Positions 45,610-59,285 of a stretch of DNA of 64,000 bases are shown one piece after another. Source of the DNA: Rhyzopertha dominica (Eukaryota > Arthropoda > Insecta > Coleoptera > Bostrichidae); contig QCXZ01000041.1 of assembly GCA_025024175.1 (NCBI GenBank), positions 50,215,786-50,279,785 on the forward strand. The letters are read 5' to 3'. The notes under the pieces were generated by a model, which made no database searches, had not been told where the DNA came from, and saw nothing but the letters and a program-made list of their open reading frames with translations. Each line of letters starts with the position of its first letter. Within the stretch, counting starts at the first letter, position 1. Made by a program: the position numbers and the translations under genes.

Positions 45610-46798
45610 AATTGCTCAAAGAATTAACCGGTCTCGTAAAGTTGTCGCCAATTTTACTTTTTAAATAAGCCAATTCACTCTGTAGATTAAAATCGAAGAG
45701 GAATGTGATAAATGTGACTCCAGAACGTCAAGTTTTGTCAAAGACTAAAAACCTTTATCTACAGCTTCAGTATCCCGTAAGCACACAAAATAAAAACTGA
45801 AAACGTAACGACCATAAGCGCAAGAAATAAATTAGGAATTGGCAGTTTTGTGCGCAATGCAATCCANCATCGCAATAATCATTGGATCATTTCGGGTTTT
45901 TTTACTNCGATCCGTTGCGGTGGATCCGACCCAAATCACGCGAGCTTCGGTCGGCCAAAAAGGCTATTGTGCATGACCGAACACATTTAAAGTAACAAAC
46001 AAAACAACGCAAAACTGATGACCGCGAAGTGCATCAACGTAACCTGAGGATAACCGAGTGCAGAAAAACAACCGCGATAAAGAACGAACTGCATTTATTA
46101 CAGGGGACACGCGAAAAAATTGACGTAATCCGTCCACGTTCAGTTTCGCACACAATCGCAGGACCGTAAAAGTTTTACGGTCGGCAGTTAACTTATCCAA
46201 ACTGGCACCTGGAAATATTAAACCGATCGTAATAACAAAGAATCAATAGCCTTGCACTTGTTTTTAAAGTTGGAATGCAAATAATTTGGAGTTTGGTGGG
46301 GACTGCAAAAAGTGAATGCGATAGTTAGACTAGGAAGATCAATCGAAATGATTGTCGTTTATTATGCGAATTACTAAGACATTTGGGTTGATAGCAGGCT
46401 CTCGAGGATAATACCTATGCATTTGGAATTACATCGGGAAATGGGAAGGTTAAATTGAAGGTATTGATTTTTTTCGACAAAATCTATTCTCAGCTAATGT
46501 ACATTTGTTCGTTCTATGGAACCACTATCGCAACACGCAGAATACACATCCTTGGTGAATATGCCTGTAGTATGCATTCCCTTGTTTATTTACTGAAAAT
46601 ATGGTCGAAAATTTGCCCCAAGTTAGGCATACGTTCTTTAACTTGGAACAGTCCATTAAATCACTCTGTTGTCCCAATTTTGACGTTATTGCTTTTAATT
46701 GTTACAGAAAAATGATTATAAAAATATTTCGGGCAAAAGTAAAGAACAAAGACAACCGTTTTATTTCAAATTAACAAAAAAAAAAGTAAACAAATCTT
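45610..46798. other. TE-poor noncoding region
   Basis: 45850-46200 is GC- and CpG-richer, with a 78-codon minus-strand open stretch without motifs and a 21-bp palindrome. Two unresolved bases. Possibly regulatory. Confidence 0.4.
46162..46182. promoter_or_regulatory. 21-bp perfect palindrome
   Basis: GACCGTAAAA, a central G, then TTTTACGGTC. A perfect dyad of this length in a GC-richer non-repeat patch looks like a dimeric factor-binding site or a small cruciform; no factor is assigned. Confidence 0.4.
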
Positions 46799-47105
46799 TT
46801 AATAAAACAAGCATTCTGGGTTAAAATAACAATAATCTTTGAACTTAAAAACAGACATGAGAACATCCTCATTCAAGGAAAATATATAGATATTCGTATG
46901 GCTAGAAAGTAGTTCCAATTTTCGTTGCACTTGCTTTTTCTTTTTCCTTACAAATAGCCTATCTTCAACGATTGGATAGACTACGTGTTTTTTGTCCTTT
47001 GTAGTTTCGCAAAAAGTCCAGTAGGATTTTATCATCGTTGTCACGTATTTTAATAATTTTTGCAACAAAATTTTTAGTAATATCTTGTTTGGTCTCTTCA
47101 TTGTA
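46799..47105 (-). pseudogene. Unrecognised TE-like coding relic
   Basis: A 100-codon minus-strand frame, but the more protein-like reading switches frame: ETKQDITKNFVAKIIKIRDN, DDKILLDFLRNYKGQKTR, then YPIVEDRLFVRKKK. The order (FVAKII... FLR... YPxVED) resembles a C-terminal module common in uncharacterised insect transposon-encoded proteins. From memory only; the family is not named. Frameshifted, so unlikely to be functional. Confidence 0.3.
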
Positions 47106-47649
47106 TTTCAGGTACATAAGTACAAAATCTCGTTCAGTCTTTTACTCTTAATATATAGTTGTTTACATTTTTGATTTCTATCAAAATTAATTTCTGTTTT
47201 CCCCATAGTTTGTATTTTTTATAATAATTGTATAAGCCACTGACGATGACCATTCATNGGAGTCGCCAGGGGGGGCAGCTGTCCCCTCTCCTCGAAGTCA
47301 CACAAAAGAGGAAAAGTGAAAATGGCCAGGCAAACTAAGATTTATGTTGTGTGTAGTTTTTCTATTAATTTAGTGTATTTAATGTATTAAATATTATTAA
47401 ATTTATTACTGACACTAAATATCCTCCAACACTAACTATAGTTCATAAGGTTTACTCTTCAATTTTGCATTACATTCTTATTCAGAGATATAAGTAAGCA
47501 AAAAATATATCGATATGTCTTTGTTTTAGGTACTTAAAATTTTAAATAATTAAAATACGGCGGATCTACCGGCAAACGAAACTCTTCATGCATTAAAATT
47601 CGAAAAAAGAAAACAACCGCTTGATCTTGAAATTTTGGATAATAAACGT
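47106..47649. other. Spacer with a GC-rich hAT-like terminus
   Basis: Around 47250-47290, GTCGCCAGGGGGGGCAGCTG and TGTCCCCTCT form a GC-rich foldable stretch that resembles a hAT-type end. No partner end could be matched with confidence. Confidence 0.3.
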
Positions 47650-47815
47650 ATTAGGTATAAGATAATATTTTGTCGGATAGATCGCTGTCTCTTGAAAACA
47701 CTGACAAAAAGTTAATAGTCTGACGTTTCGATTACACCTGTAATCTTTGTCAAAGACGAAAAACCTCAAAATTTGCCTGACACAAGTTCAAACAAAATTT
47801 TGTTGAGGCAGTTGA
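47650..47815 (-). repeat. Solo PLE terminal repeat with hammerhead-like core
   Basis: Inverted copy of 38268-38420. Minus strand: TGACAAAG, hairpin GATTACAGGTGTAATC, GAAACGTC (47755-47719). The CUGANGA position reads TTTGACAAA, one step less decayed than at 38.3 kb but still off consensus. No PLE ORF is adjacent. Confidence 0.6.
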
Positions 47816-49758
47816 GAGTTTAACATATAACTGCATATGTGTATTACATAGTTTCTTTTATTTTTACTAAAGGTAGTAATACGTTTTAGAATAAAGCATG
47901 GGCACTTTACGAAGCGTCAAAATGTGTTTACCAATCCGACCAAAATAATATCCAAATAATTCACAAATACAGCATCAAAATCATCATCATAAGACCCCAG
48001 GTATTTCAAGTAAGTTTATAGCAAACTCTATTTCTTTTCATAGCTTTAGGAATATTTCAAATAAAATTAAACTTTTCATAAAAATTTTTTTGTCTAGATA
48101 AGTCTTTCTAGAAATTATTTGCCTTATCATTTCATTATTGTTGTTATTTAATCTTGTACTTCTCTAACGTATGACTCTTTGATATTTCATCACTTATCAT
48201 TTTAGCTTCATTATAAAAATTTGCATTCCTTAACAAATACTGCAGCTTTTGGCAGCGGATTGTTAATTGTATTTGTATAAATATTATCCTTCAGAATAAA
48301 AACTCCTGTTTAAAATTTGTTGTCAAATAAAATGTGGTTTACGTATTTTTCATAATTTTACGAGATGACTTAGAAGACGAAGATTAGATATTAGCTAAGT
48401 AAATCCCTCCAATCTCCAAAACCTGCAACATTTCATGAGGTGTTGTAAAGTGTTAAATCACATAACCCCCATATCGAAGTATCGTTTGACCGCATAAAAT
48501 ATATCGATGTTTATTTGAGATATAACGATGTATAAAATTTAGGCATTATTTTGTTTTTAATTGTACAATTACAAAAGCAGTTTTCCCCCCCCCGGTTGTT
48601 TTTTCCTGTCCGCCCCCCCTCTAGCTTGTGGTTATTTAAGCCTAAAAGGTCTCTGCCAATTAGTGTAGAAGACATTGATTTTTTAATAACTTCTATGGAA
48701 TCAAAAGTCCACATTGATGGATCACTTTATGATTTTTATTAATTTTAGAATAATAACTCTTTTGGTCATGATATTTACGAAAAACAAATTTTATTAATAA
48801 GTACATTTTATGTCTGTTTTCTTTTATAATTTCGGGGATCTGCCGGCATAAAATAATTGTCAAATGTGAGATGGAATGAAATAATTGTGGCGAACAGAAC
48901 AACACATTTGATTTGCTAATTACAGATTTTATTTATAGCTCCGCTTGTTTATTACAGATCACAACTTCACACATAACATTTGCGTGGTAAATTACGACGC
49001 TATATCGAAATCGAATCATATTTTTCATTTATGTCTCAGCAGGAGGTCGCACCGAACAATCAATCTGCAAACATTTTTGCAATAAAATTTTATCTACGCA
49101 ACATTGTACTCTTATTGCGTTAGCTGTCATGCAGTACTCTTATCAAATTTACAACCCGGCAAGTTCGCTGAACCGTTCTAATATTAAGCAATATATTCCT
49201 GAAACGCGATACGAATGTAACATTTCATAAAATGTAACCTACCTTACGCTGACAAACATTTCCTTGAAACGGAACTCATTTCTACGTTATAGGAATCGGG
49301 CGTGCTGATATTTGAATTTGTATGGTGCACAACAATAATCAAATTGCGTAGTGCCAGCGCATTGCGATGTTTAAATAGTACAATGTTGCTTTTGAGTATT
49401 GTTACACTGTTGTATTCATATTTCTTTTTGCTGCACGACTATTGCTGACTCGACGGTTTTGATTGTAACTTAGATGTTAGTTTAAAATGGAACGACTTTC
49501 TTTTCATGTTTGTAAATGGTAAATACTGTGGGTCAAATGAATAGATTCTTTGAAATGGAACGCTGCTTAAAATGGTCTCAGGAACTCGAGTGTCCGCGAG
49601 ATTTGAGTTTATTTCAAGGTTAACCATTCTTGCATGCAAATGTACGGAAAAGTATAGACAACAGTTACAAATATAATTATTAATTAAATACAGATTACTG
49701 TTGGTAAGGTCGGACAGTCATTAAGAACTAGGTTGAAAATTTAATATACCACATTCGT
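47816..49758. other. Noncoding spacer
   Basis: C-runs at ~48584 and ~48612. Open stretches at 48511-48905 and 49439-49639 overlap one another on opposite strands and have no motifs. Nothing else recognised. Confidence 0.4.
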
Positions 49759-50061
49759 ATGTGCAAAAAAATTACTCTTAGAAAACGAAAATCTGCACGC
49801 AAATCGAGCCAAAAGCAGTTCAAAGAGCAAAGAAGTAAACTGCGAAAATTGCCTGAAACTCATTTGAAACCTTCAAACGATAATTTTGTTATCATCGACG
49901 ATGAGTCTTACTTCACACTAGGCGGCAATGATGCAGCAGGAAACAATACCTATTATTTTAAGAAGGGTAATGAATGCCAAGTTTCAGAAGGTTTTGGTAT
50001 GGTTAGCATTCAGTTCAAAACGAAAATCTACTTCATATACATGCCAAACTTGAGCAGATGA
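49759..50061 (+). pseudogene. Tc1/mariner-type transposase fragment around the first catalytic D
   Basis: 100-codon frame. The N-terminal part is basic (KITLRKRKSARKSSQKQ), then FVIIDDESYFTLGGNDAAGN resembles the xxDDESYFTLxxxxxxGN block that carries the first catalytic D in one branch of insect Tc1-like transposases, followed by YYFKKGNE. The end of the frame (VSIQFKTKIYF) corresponds to the FKxKxxxKVLVW region, now shifted. No downstream DNxxxH or NPxE block before 50165, where a different element starts. Confidence 0.5.
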
Positions 50062-50164
50062 ATAATGATGATATTCTAAGTAAAAAATGTTATATGAACA
50101 TATGTCCTTCTTATTTTAGTTTAGAAGTTATAAGCATTTACATTATTTATGTTAAAAATTTTAT

Positions 50165-51085
50165 GCAATTGGAAATTCCCCAGTNATCTTTGAATNATTA
50201 TTTTGGCTTTGAATGATTACTTAATTGTCAAATCCATATTTATTTATCAAAATCACAAAGGTTTTTCTGAGTTAGCAATTTTATATGAATTTCCTACTGC
50301 GGAATATGCAGACATTATTTACACCTATGGATTAAGTAGTGGTAATATTCGACATGCAGCACGAGAATATGGACGTAGATTTCCAAATCGACAGCGACCT
50401 GCTAGGTCAGTTTTTAGTGCATCACTTCGTCGACTTAGGGAAACGGGTCATCCGGCACCGAGACATGTTCGTCCACATGAAATAAATGTACAAATGAAGA
50501 AAATGTTGTAAATGCTATTTTGGAGAACCCTTCACTTAGAACGCGCCGGCTAACAATTTAATTACAGTTGTCACAAAATTTTGTGTGGCGAACCTTAAAT
50601 AAAGAGGTCCTAAATCCATATCATCGTCAAAGTGTAAAGCACTACATCCTGAAGATAACCAGCAGCAAAATGCACGTTACCCTAATTTTATTTCACTTGT
50701 TCTTTGGTCAGATGAATCATGCTTTACTAGGGATGGCATAACAAACTTCCATAATGAACATGTATGGTCTTTGCTAAATCCCCATGCCATTAAACCCAGG
50801 CGATTTCAGCGACGGCTTAGTGCAAATGCTTGGGGTGGGATTTTCAATAATACCTTGCCGCCTATACAGATCATAAATGATCGCTTAAATGGAGAGCTGT
50901 ACAGACAACTTTTGGAGCATACTCTTTATGGTATAATAGAAGAAGTATCACTTAATGTGATCGCTAATATGAGGTACCAGCATGACGGCGCACCACCACA
51001 TAGAGGCAGAGAAGTAACTGGTTAAATAACAATTTTCCAAATAATTGGATTGGTAATGGAGGTCCAGTAGCTTATTATGTATGCC
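50165..51085 (+). pseudogene. DD41D transposase family A, copy 2 (uninterrupted)
   Basis: Near-identical to 1791-4340 without the 1.69-kb insert. Blocks: LNDYLIVKSIF, AREYGRRFPNRQRPARSVFS, PRHVRPHEINVQ, then frameshift, WRTLNKEVLNPYHRQSV, LWSDESCFTRDG (first D, ~50705), KPRRFQRRLSANAWGGIFNN, MRYQHDGAPPHRGREV (second D, ~50985). A stop follows at 51025 and the match ends at WIGNGGPVAY (~51075), before the third D. The junction TTTTGTGTGGCG at ~50580 is the empty site for the insertion at 2225. Confidence 0.85.
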
Positions 51086-51485
51086 AACGAACGCGTTAGA
51101 AAAAGACTAGTTCCCTTCGTCGCACATTTCATGATTCAAATACATTTTTGGGCTAGATATGGCAACATCCCATTATGTCACTCAAACACTGGATATTTTT
51201 CACTAAGGGCATATAAAATATAGTCCGCATGTGGATAATGCTCCTAATGTACCTCAATTGAGATAGAACTACGTCGAAGAATTCTTATCAAACTCCGCCG
51301 TTATAAAAAAGAACATTTTGAAACATTAATGGCTAGAATTAAAAAAAAGTCAGATTAGCGGCTGATTATGAGGCGGATCATGTTTTAAAATATTTAATCT
51401 TTTTTTTCATCAGTTTCCCAACCAGTACTTGTACGTATTTTTTGTTTACACACCGTTATATGAATTACTACTTATGGACTTAATA
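51086..51485. other. Spacer
   Basis: AT-rich; nothing recognised. Confidence 0.35.
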
Positions 51486-51610
51486 TGGTAGTATGAAATT
51501 CCATTGCTCCCTCAAGAGATTGAAAAAATTAGGGCTATTATTGGTATTTGGAGTACGTCCCACACATGCTCAATATGATTTATGTCTGGTGATTGAGAAA
51601 TGGTTTGAAT
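51486..51610 (-). pseudogene. Tc1-type (DD34E) transposase C-terminal fragment
   Basis: Minus strand: ISQSPDINHIEHVWDVL, equivalent to the WPAQSPDLNPIEHLWDxL block with the catalytic E, then LLREQWNFILP, equivalent to the LxEEWNxIPQ block. A frameshift lies between. A third lineage of this superfamily in the window. Confidence 0.6.
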
Positions 51611-54600
51611 GAATGAGTGTGAATGGGGGTAGATCAGACAGGTCGATTAAGGAAACAAATGCTACAGAGAAGGATAAGAGGAATAGCACTGGCGTATGTA
51701 AAAATCTGGTGATCCATGTTATAGTAAACTATTACAGAAGCGCTGAAATAACATAAATAGATCAGGATTGGACGCTACTAATGTATGGCGTATGACCACA
51801 TAGCTCTAGTAACATGAAGAAATGACGACATAACCTACATATTCTTATGAATCAGGGAAAACGAAATCAAACATAAACAAACGAATACACTTGGAGGAGA
51901 TACAATGCAATAGATTTCTATAATAGCATTCAACAATAACATGGGCCAACAATAACACAAAATCTCAAAAACCTATCAAAATTATACTGGCCAAAACCAG
52001 AAACCAACGCATTCTCCTACTCAAAGTCAAACAACAAGATCTGAAACCAACATGCATCAAGAGTATCAACACAACACATCTGATAATAAATAGTCAAGAA
52101 ATTGTGCACAAACACACACAATAAAATATTTCATTTTTTAAGAGCAACAACAGAGCGGGAGACAATCCGAACAAGACGAATTTCATCAATTTTTTTGCAT
52201 CGCAAATTGCTAAATCACGACCACTCCCACTAGATCACTTATAAGATAGCGGCTGTACAAAAAGCGAAAAGTGAAAGTTTTAAAGAACTGAGTCCAGTTT
52301 TGGTGTCCCAATTCGATTAATCCTTTTTTAAATCTTCCTTTAAACTACTCATTTAAGTCTATGTTTATCCACATGGCTGGCTATCGCACCTATTACTGCT
52401 AGCACTAATTGTATAATTGATGTCGCTCCGAACACCGGGCGTGCATTTATGTACTATAAACCGAAACATCGATAATTGGTTTCGACGGTTACATGACGTT
52501 AAATGCAGTTTGGTGATGCCTATTTGTCTGCGTCCCAACGATGAAACGGCCAAGCGGGTGCGGGTTCTTTTTTTGCCACTGCTGTTTTTGTGAGCGCTTG
52601 TGTCGCTTTATTAGTGTCGGATCGCGTGAAATTAAAACGTTCCTTTTAAGTTTATTTGCAGAGAAAATAAAAGCCATGGCTCTTGCATAGATTAATTAAT
52701 GTTGGCGTTGTTTGTGAAAGCAACAGCGTGGCCAATAAATCTGAGATAATGAAAAATGAGATGAAATATGATCGGTCCATTTTTTTAAAATTAAAATCAG
52801 AGGGTTCAAAACTATCGTAAGTATTTTCTTCCATACTGGCCGAGTTGTTTATTGCACATGAAGCGCTATCCATGGGGTGCCTCAGGGCATCGTTTTGGGT
52901 CACATGTATATACGATTTATGTCGAATGATGATTGAGGTACATAAGATGCACCTAACTTTAATCGTTTAGGTGGGTAACATAATAACTTGACGTTTGATG
53001 AAAGTGGAAGTATTGTATATACAAAGACGGAAACAATACTTTCTGTTTCAACTAAAGACAGGTCTAATTTCGCATGGCTAATATTTGGAGAATGCAGGAG
53101 GTTGTTTTAATAGCTATTACAAATCAATAATCAATATAGATATCTGCGTTGATTGAAAACTGTTTTATGTTAACTGATAATAATGCCTAAGCTACAATTT
53201 TTAAATTGTAGTCACTTATTTATAATATAATATATAGTAATATAATAGTATAATCAAGAAAACCAAGCATTTACGGGGCTATGTTTATAAGAAAAAAAAN
53301 TCTTCTTGCTTTTAGTCTTAGAATAATCGGTGGTTACACGCTAATTTCGNTACACCCTGTATAGATATAACACTTGAGTTTGTTCAATATTCTAAACCTA
53401 AAAATCTCGCCTGCCTGAAATGTTATTACGAAACCCTTTTTAGGTTAAATAAATATTGCATAAAGGTTGACTTTATCTTTTATGTATTTATGAAATTCAT
53501 AATTGTATTATGCGTATTCAGTAAACTGTAAAAATGCATTCACGATTAACTGTATAATACAAGTCATTCATACCAGTCTAATTGATTATGCAATTGCATT
53601 GTGAATACATCATACGACTATCCGGATTGAATGTTTGTGTGGCATTATTTCCGTACGCACTGTTCAATTAATAATTTTAATGACTATAATATAGAGGCGA
53701 TATGGATTAATAAAATATTGTAACGATAATCATATAAACCCAACCATATACGTAATTGTGACATTTTCATATTGTAATAGGACTATTTTCTCTTTATTTT
53801 CAGTTATATGAATTCCTTATTTCAAAGAAGAAGTATTAATAGAGTACCAGTCTTATACTCCAAAGTATCGAATAATAATGAATACGAAATTTCTGCAAAC
53901 AGTCCTTAACAAAAATATTTTTCTAATCTTTCTGTTTTTGTATGTTAGTTCCTTTTCATTGTAGGATAGAATTAATTACCATCAAATGAACAAAATGGGC
54001 ATTGACACCTGCGGAACCAAAAACAAAAAAAAATGATGCTGCAATGACAAAAAATACACAAACAAAAACACTAAGCAGAAAGACTTTTACTGTTTTTCTG
54101 TTTTGTTTTCGCTTTACTGCTACCACTATAAATGTGCCCGCGACGAAAACAAGCCTTCTCATGTTTTAATAGGAGTCCTGAGTAAAACGGACCAAATTTA
54201 TTAATGTTTTGACTCTTTCTATATTATAAAAAAAATAATGGCGAACAGATTCGCTAATTACTGCTGATTTGCTTAATAGCAATATTAATTCGCCATCAAC
54301 ATAAGAAAAATTGAAAACTGACGCGCTACATTAGAATGGTTTTATTAATTACCTGATTTATTGCATATTTATGTGGCCATTAAGAGTCCAGAAATGTTTT
54401 TCAAAGCCAACTCATTAGTCTTGTTTACTTCGAATGCGTATTGTTCTCGTTTTTGTTTATTGATATTAAAATCACTTACCGAGGTACTTACGTCAACAAT
54501 ATATGTTTGTATTATTGATAAGTACAGACGTTTGGTATTTGAATGTCACGAAATATAATTATGCTTTGGAATTTTATAATTGCGCTACAAATAATAAGTT

Positions 54601-56630
54601 CTAAATAAGTAGATTGAATTGGTTGCGATATTATGACTTCTGACAGGTAATCTGGTTTCTCCCGAACGCGTAACAATACAGCAGAAATAATGTTTTGAAT
54701 AAAACTGTTCCTGAAAGGTCGAAGGCACTGCTTTTATCCACGGTCCATTTTTTAGTGTGCGTGACTACTGAAGCTAACAGGAAAAACCAACTTTTAATAT
54801 GTCAATGTGCTCTGGAGAAGCACTATGCCTTTCTTGGAAAACGACTGCTTCGATGGACCAGTGCTTGATCAAACATGATTTTATATAATACACTAGAAGT
54901 ATTAATCACTGGAATTACTATGAATGGTTGACAAACTACTACGACTGCTACTAAATATTTTGCCAATTTTTCAGTCCGAAGATTTATTTGGCTTGTTTTA
55001 TATGACTTTACCAATGTATTTGTTGGGGGAACTAGGTCTACTCCGAAATTTATAAGAAAGGTGTACCTTAGGGGTCTATTTAAGGGCCTGCATGTTTCTG
55101 TATTTATATTTCTGGTCTATTTCGTTCGTTGAACTAAGTATATGTATCATTTATGCACAACATGATACGCAAATTTATTATTCTTCAGAGCTTAATATGT
55201 AGAACAAAAGAATGGCGTAAAACTACCGGTTAGTGATGTTGGTTGTATTCAAAGTTTTATTGTACTGTACTGATGCATTCTGAGTATTATCCCATTTCAG
55301 TTCCCCAATAAAATTTATTGTATTTTTGGTAATTGTATGTAAATTGGAACAAAATTTATTTTTATTATTATTGCAAGATATTTAAACACTGTTTTTTTCC
55401 TGTGTACAAGTATAAGCAGTTTTTCAAATTAATAACGTAGCTCTTGAACTGTCATCACTTTTTGCCAGTATATTCATATCTTACTACTTTTTTATAATAT
55501 TATGAACAATGAGCCATGAAGTATAGGGTATAGGAAGTACAAACTGTAATATTACGTATGTTTTTTTAACCCTAATTATAAATAATCTGAAAATGGGTGT
55601 TTAGGATGAAACAAGTTTGTAACTTTAAGAAGCAAGCTTGTTTGTTGGCAAAGATGGGCTTTGCTACACCTGAAGTTAAAGCTCTGTGCGACTAAAATTA
55701 ACACAATAAGCTTCTCACTGAATAATTAGCTATGTTGCAGCTTTAGGTGCCACGGTTCTGTGTGGCCATTTGCGACATAAATCCCTTTACTGAAACTACC
55801 TAATAGACAAACATTTTGCGGTGTATCCTCTAGCTTTCTTTGTTTCGTAGTAAATTTCTAACACATCGTTTTGTGTAAACAAAAGAAACTGATAATACAC
55901 ACGAAAAGTAGTAAGTTTTTGATTTCATGTTGAAGATAAAGCTACTGTTGGCATTAGAATTTATTATTTAAAACTGTAAATACCGCATAGCCTGACGATT
56001 GCCATAGCATCATTAGCAGTATTTAATTATTTCACAGTTGGTTATCTACTAATTCTCTCAGCGATTATTGCTTATACGCGGAATCGTTTATTATTCGGTG
56101 ATTAACGAGTAAATACAATAGGTGTATAGTAATTTTGAGATTTTAAACCAGATAAAACGAAGGCTTTATTTCCTACATCAGTTTTTTTTATTAGCTCGCT
56201 TGAGAACATGGGCAAATGCTACTCTATGTGCCGTAACATCTCGTGTTTACAGGTGGTCCAGTTGTTTGTACATGTGCCTGTGGTTAAATTCTTTACTTTT
56301 ACGCTTCGTGTGGCGTTTTTTGTTGCACCACATTTTGAGGAAACACTATTCTTAGACATGGAATTTCCAGCAGCAGAAATTCACGGTATCAATAGTTCAA
56401 CGACATTAAAATTGTTGATCTTGCGCTTTTTTAGTCTTTTATTAGAAAAATCGTTAAACAAAAGCTAAAATAAATGATGCATTGGGTTACTACGATTTTT
56501 AACTTAATATTATACAACTTTTTTGTCTTCTTAGAATCATAACTACCAATTTTTAAAACATATCGGCGAACACTACTTGCTAAAGTCAGAAATATAGATA
56601 TGCAGTACGATAGTCCTTCAATTCCTCGAG
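51611..56630. other. Long noncoding region
   Basis: 51640-52140 is A-rich with a fragmentary coding look (LKPTCIKSINTTHLIINSQE at ~52040) but no assignable family. 52380-52640 is GC-richer without motifs. An isolated ACACCCTGTATAG mariner-like terminus occurs at ~53350. 53400-56630 is AT-rich with nothing recognised; short open stretches are not supported. Confidence 0.4.
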
Positions 56631-58258
56631 ATAATACTATTTACCTTTCATTTACAGGCACAGTTGGATCGGCACGCGACCCCTCATAAATCAAACCCTC
56701 TCTTTGTGATTTGCGAAATTCCAGTGCCGGCTTTAAGCCGTTTTAAAACTTGGTTTTTGTTTGTGTAGTGTATATTATTCTAAGTAGTTTTTAATTATTC
56801 GATTAATAAGAGGTTTTACATCGATCGTTTTTATTTACGTGTCAAAATAAATTCTACGTAGCTTTAGATAAGTAGCAACATTATTTTGCACAAGCAAAGT
56901 ATATCTAGTTATAATGAAATTTGTAATCTAACTAGACTCATGCACATCTGAGCATTTTTTAATATGCAAAGAAAAATCTCGTATTCCTAAATATTTTTAT
57001 TTTGATTTTAAACATTCCTGTAATATTTATATCCTGTGAATATGTTGAATGCTGCGCTAGCCGAAAATTATAAGCAACACATTTTAATATTTTTACAATC
57101 TTTTAACTATTGGAAACATGCGGTTAACGGTTAACATAACTAAATATGTAAATAAAAGACAAGAATTTTAAAAGAAAATAATAAGAATATATATTTTTTA
57201 TCTAAAGCTCTAAATACAAACAAAATAATTCCATACATCTATTATATTTTTACAAAAAAGTCTAACAAGATTACACCGACATAACGTAAATATATTAGTT
57301 ATTATCATCATCACTACTGTCAAATTCTGAATCACTGCTAGCATCATCATTAACATGTATTATAAAATTTTGAAAATTTGGGGATACATAGTTATTTTCA
57401 ATTTTAATAACATGCTTAATACACCTTTTCCACAGTTTTTTCGTTATACTACTTACCTCTCTACGCACTAAATCTACAACTCCCGAACTTAAACACGGAC
57501 ATGTATTGTTTCTTCGTATTCCTTTTTTAAGCGTACTTCACACTAATTCAATTGGGTTTAGGACGCAATAATACGGTGGCAAACGCATAACTATATGTCC
57601 ATGTCCTTTCGCTAGTTCATCAACTCTATATTGTTTAGGTATGTTTGAGATTTTTTATTATTTTTTGGTAACTTTTCCACGCAGAATTGTAATTTTATTC
57701 TTTTTCATGTAATCAATTATTTCTATTTTTTGTAGCTGATGTTGGCGCCTTGTTCATTAATTTTGAATGATAACTCGCGTTATCCATGACTATAACAGAT
57801 CCTGGTGGTAGCCCTGGCAGTAACTGCTGCTGAAACCAAGTTTCAAAAAGTGCATAGTCCATGTCGCAATGGTAGTCAGCAGAACAATTTTGGATCTGTT
57901 TCTCTGACAGTAATAAGCCATTTTCCACCCATCCATCACTTCCTTCCGCATGAAGAATTATAATTCTTTTTCCTCTCGAAGGTGGTGCTTGCAGAACGCA
58001 GTTGTTTGTCCCATCTGTCAGACCTTTTTTTATCAAGTCGTGGGTAATATACGATATTACGATTTTCTTGGCGGTACCTTCTGATTTCTTTTATATAATC
58101 CCATCTCATTCTTTTTAGTCGGGTTGATTCCATTATGGACAAACGTTGGTTTAATGCACTGTAATTAAAACCGATGCTCCTCTGAACCACTCTTCGCAAT
58201 AACTTATGTCATATCCTAATTCCAAAAGTTTTGATTTCAGACTTGTCGTAGTTGGAAC
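56631..58258 (-). pseudogene. Truncated sister of the 2.2-kb DD81E element
   Basis: Co-linear with 32929-34515 at both UTR and coding level. The match starts inside the left TIR (56631, so ~40 bp of TIR is missing) and ends at 58258 inside the N-terminal coding region, so the right TIR and first ~110 codons are gone. Blocks on the minus strand: SIMESTRLKRMRWDYIKEIR, YRQENRNIVYYP, a deletion where DETWYDTH should be, LIKKGLTDGTNN, PPSRGKRIIILHAEGSDGWV, CSADYHCDMDYALFETWF, VIVMDNASYHSKLM, then shifted frames through the C-terminus to ~57300. It keeps the correct frame where the 33-kb copy is shifted. It has ~50 bp extra at ~57117-57175. Confidence 0.85.
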
Positions 58259-59285
58259 TGCCTGGTGTTTTATTTTTTGTCATGCTGTTTATGATCCGAT
58301 CTAGCTCTAGATCACACAGAAACAAGTTTTTAGTCAAATAATAAATTAGAATTTTTATCTGAGTTTGTGAAGCAATGTTTAAATACATTGTTGATAAATC
58401 TCATCACACACAACTCCTGCTTATTTGCTGAGCGTTGATGTATGTTTTTTATCAACAAAATAAGTATGTAAATCATACGTTTGCCAACAAAATACAAAAC
58501 GTTGATAAATGAAACTCAGATTAGTTGTATTCGTGATTCAGCGGCAGAAAACTAGTCTTTATGATAATATTTCATGTTGGGAAATTATTTGCCTTTCATA
58601 TGTAACGATATCACCCAGCGGTCCAAACATTTAACAAAGTTAAGCCTCAAATTTTCCCGACAGTCAAAATATTTATTATACACAAGTTGTTTATGCGCGT
58701 TCCAATAATTTATGGCATAACTTTTGCACATAATCTGGATATAAACGAGTTTTACTTTATTAGCATTAGATTTATGAATGTGCCCACTGTTGCTCCCGCT
58801 TAAAAATGAAACTTTTTTGTGGATAAGTAAACAACCTCTGCGGAATATGAACATGTGCTGAGGCTAAAACGGAAAGTGACTCCTCGCCAATTGCTCGAAA
58901 TGAGAAAAAACTTGTTCGTCCCGGCAAAAAAATCGCGTATCTGGTGTTATTAATGCGTCCCGTTTGGAGGACGTTGATGCTAAACGCCGAAAACGGAGGA
59001 CCGAGAGGAAACAAACAATTTTTTCTGCCGCCCATATCGACCACGGCGGCGTCCTAATAACTTTGTGACCCCAGATCCTGGTACAAGGCGAGAGATTTGG
59101 AGGCCAAACATTCTATTGCGATACCAGTGGCGTAGGAAGGTAAGCGGCAGACTAAAATGAATCTGGTGTTTTTCTTTTCTTCGAAAACGTTAAAAAGTCA
59201 CGTGCATTGTTAAATTAACTGAAAAACCTATTGTTGTTTTGGTTTCGTAGCGCACATTTAGAAAATAAAAAAACACTAACCATTC
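58259..59285. other. Noncoding spacer
   Basis: 58840-59150 is GC-richer, with a CCAGTGGCGTAGGAAGG at ~59125 reminiscent of a hAT start but no partner end. Open stretches lack motifs. Confidence 0.35.

Noticed and set aside
45964..46200. 78-codon minus-strand ORF
   Set aside because: Lies in a GC-richer patch with no motif; better explained as noncoding.
47250..48640. Possible hAT element between GC-rich ends at 47.25 and 48.6 kb
   Set aside because: The two ends do not form convincing inverted repeats and no target duplication was seen.
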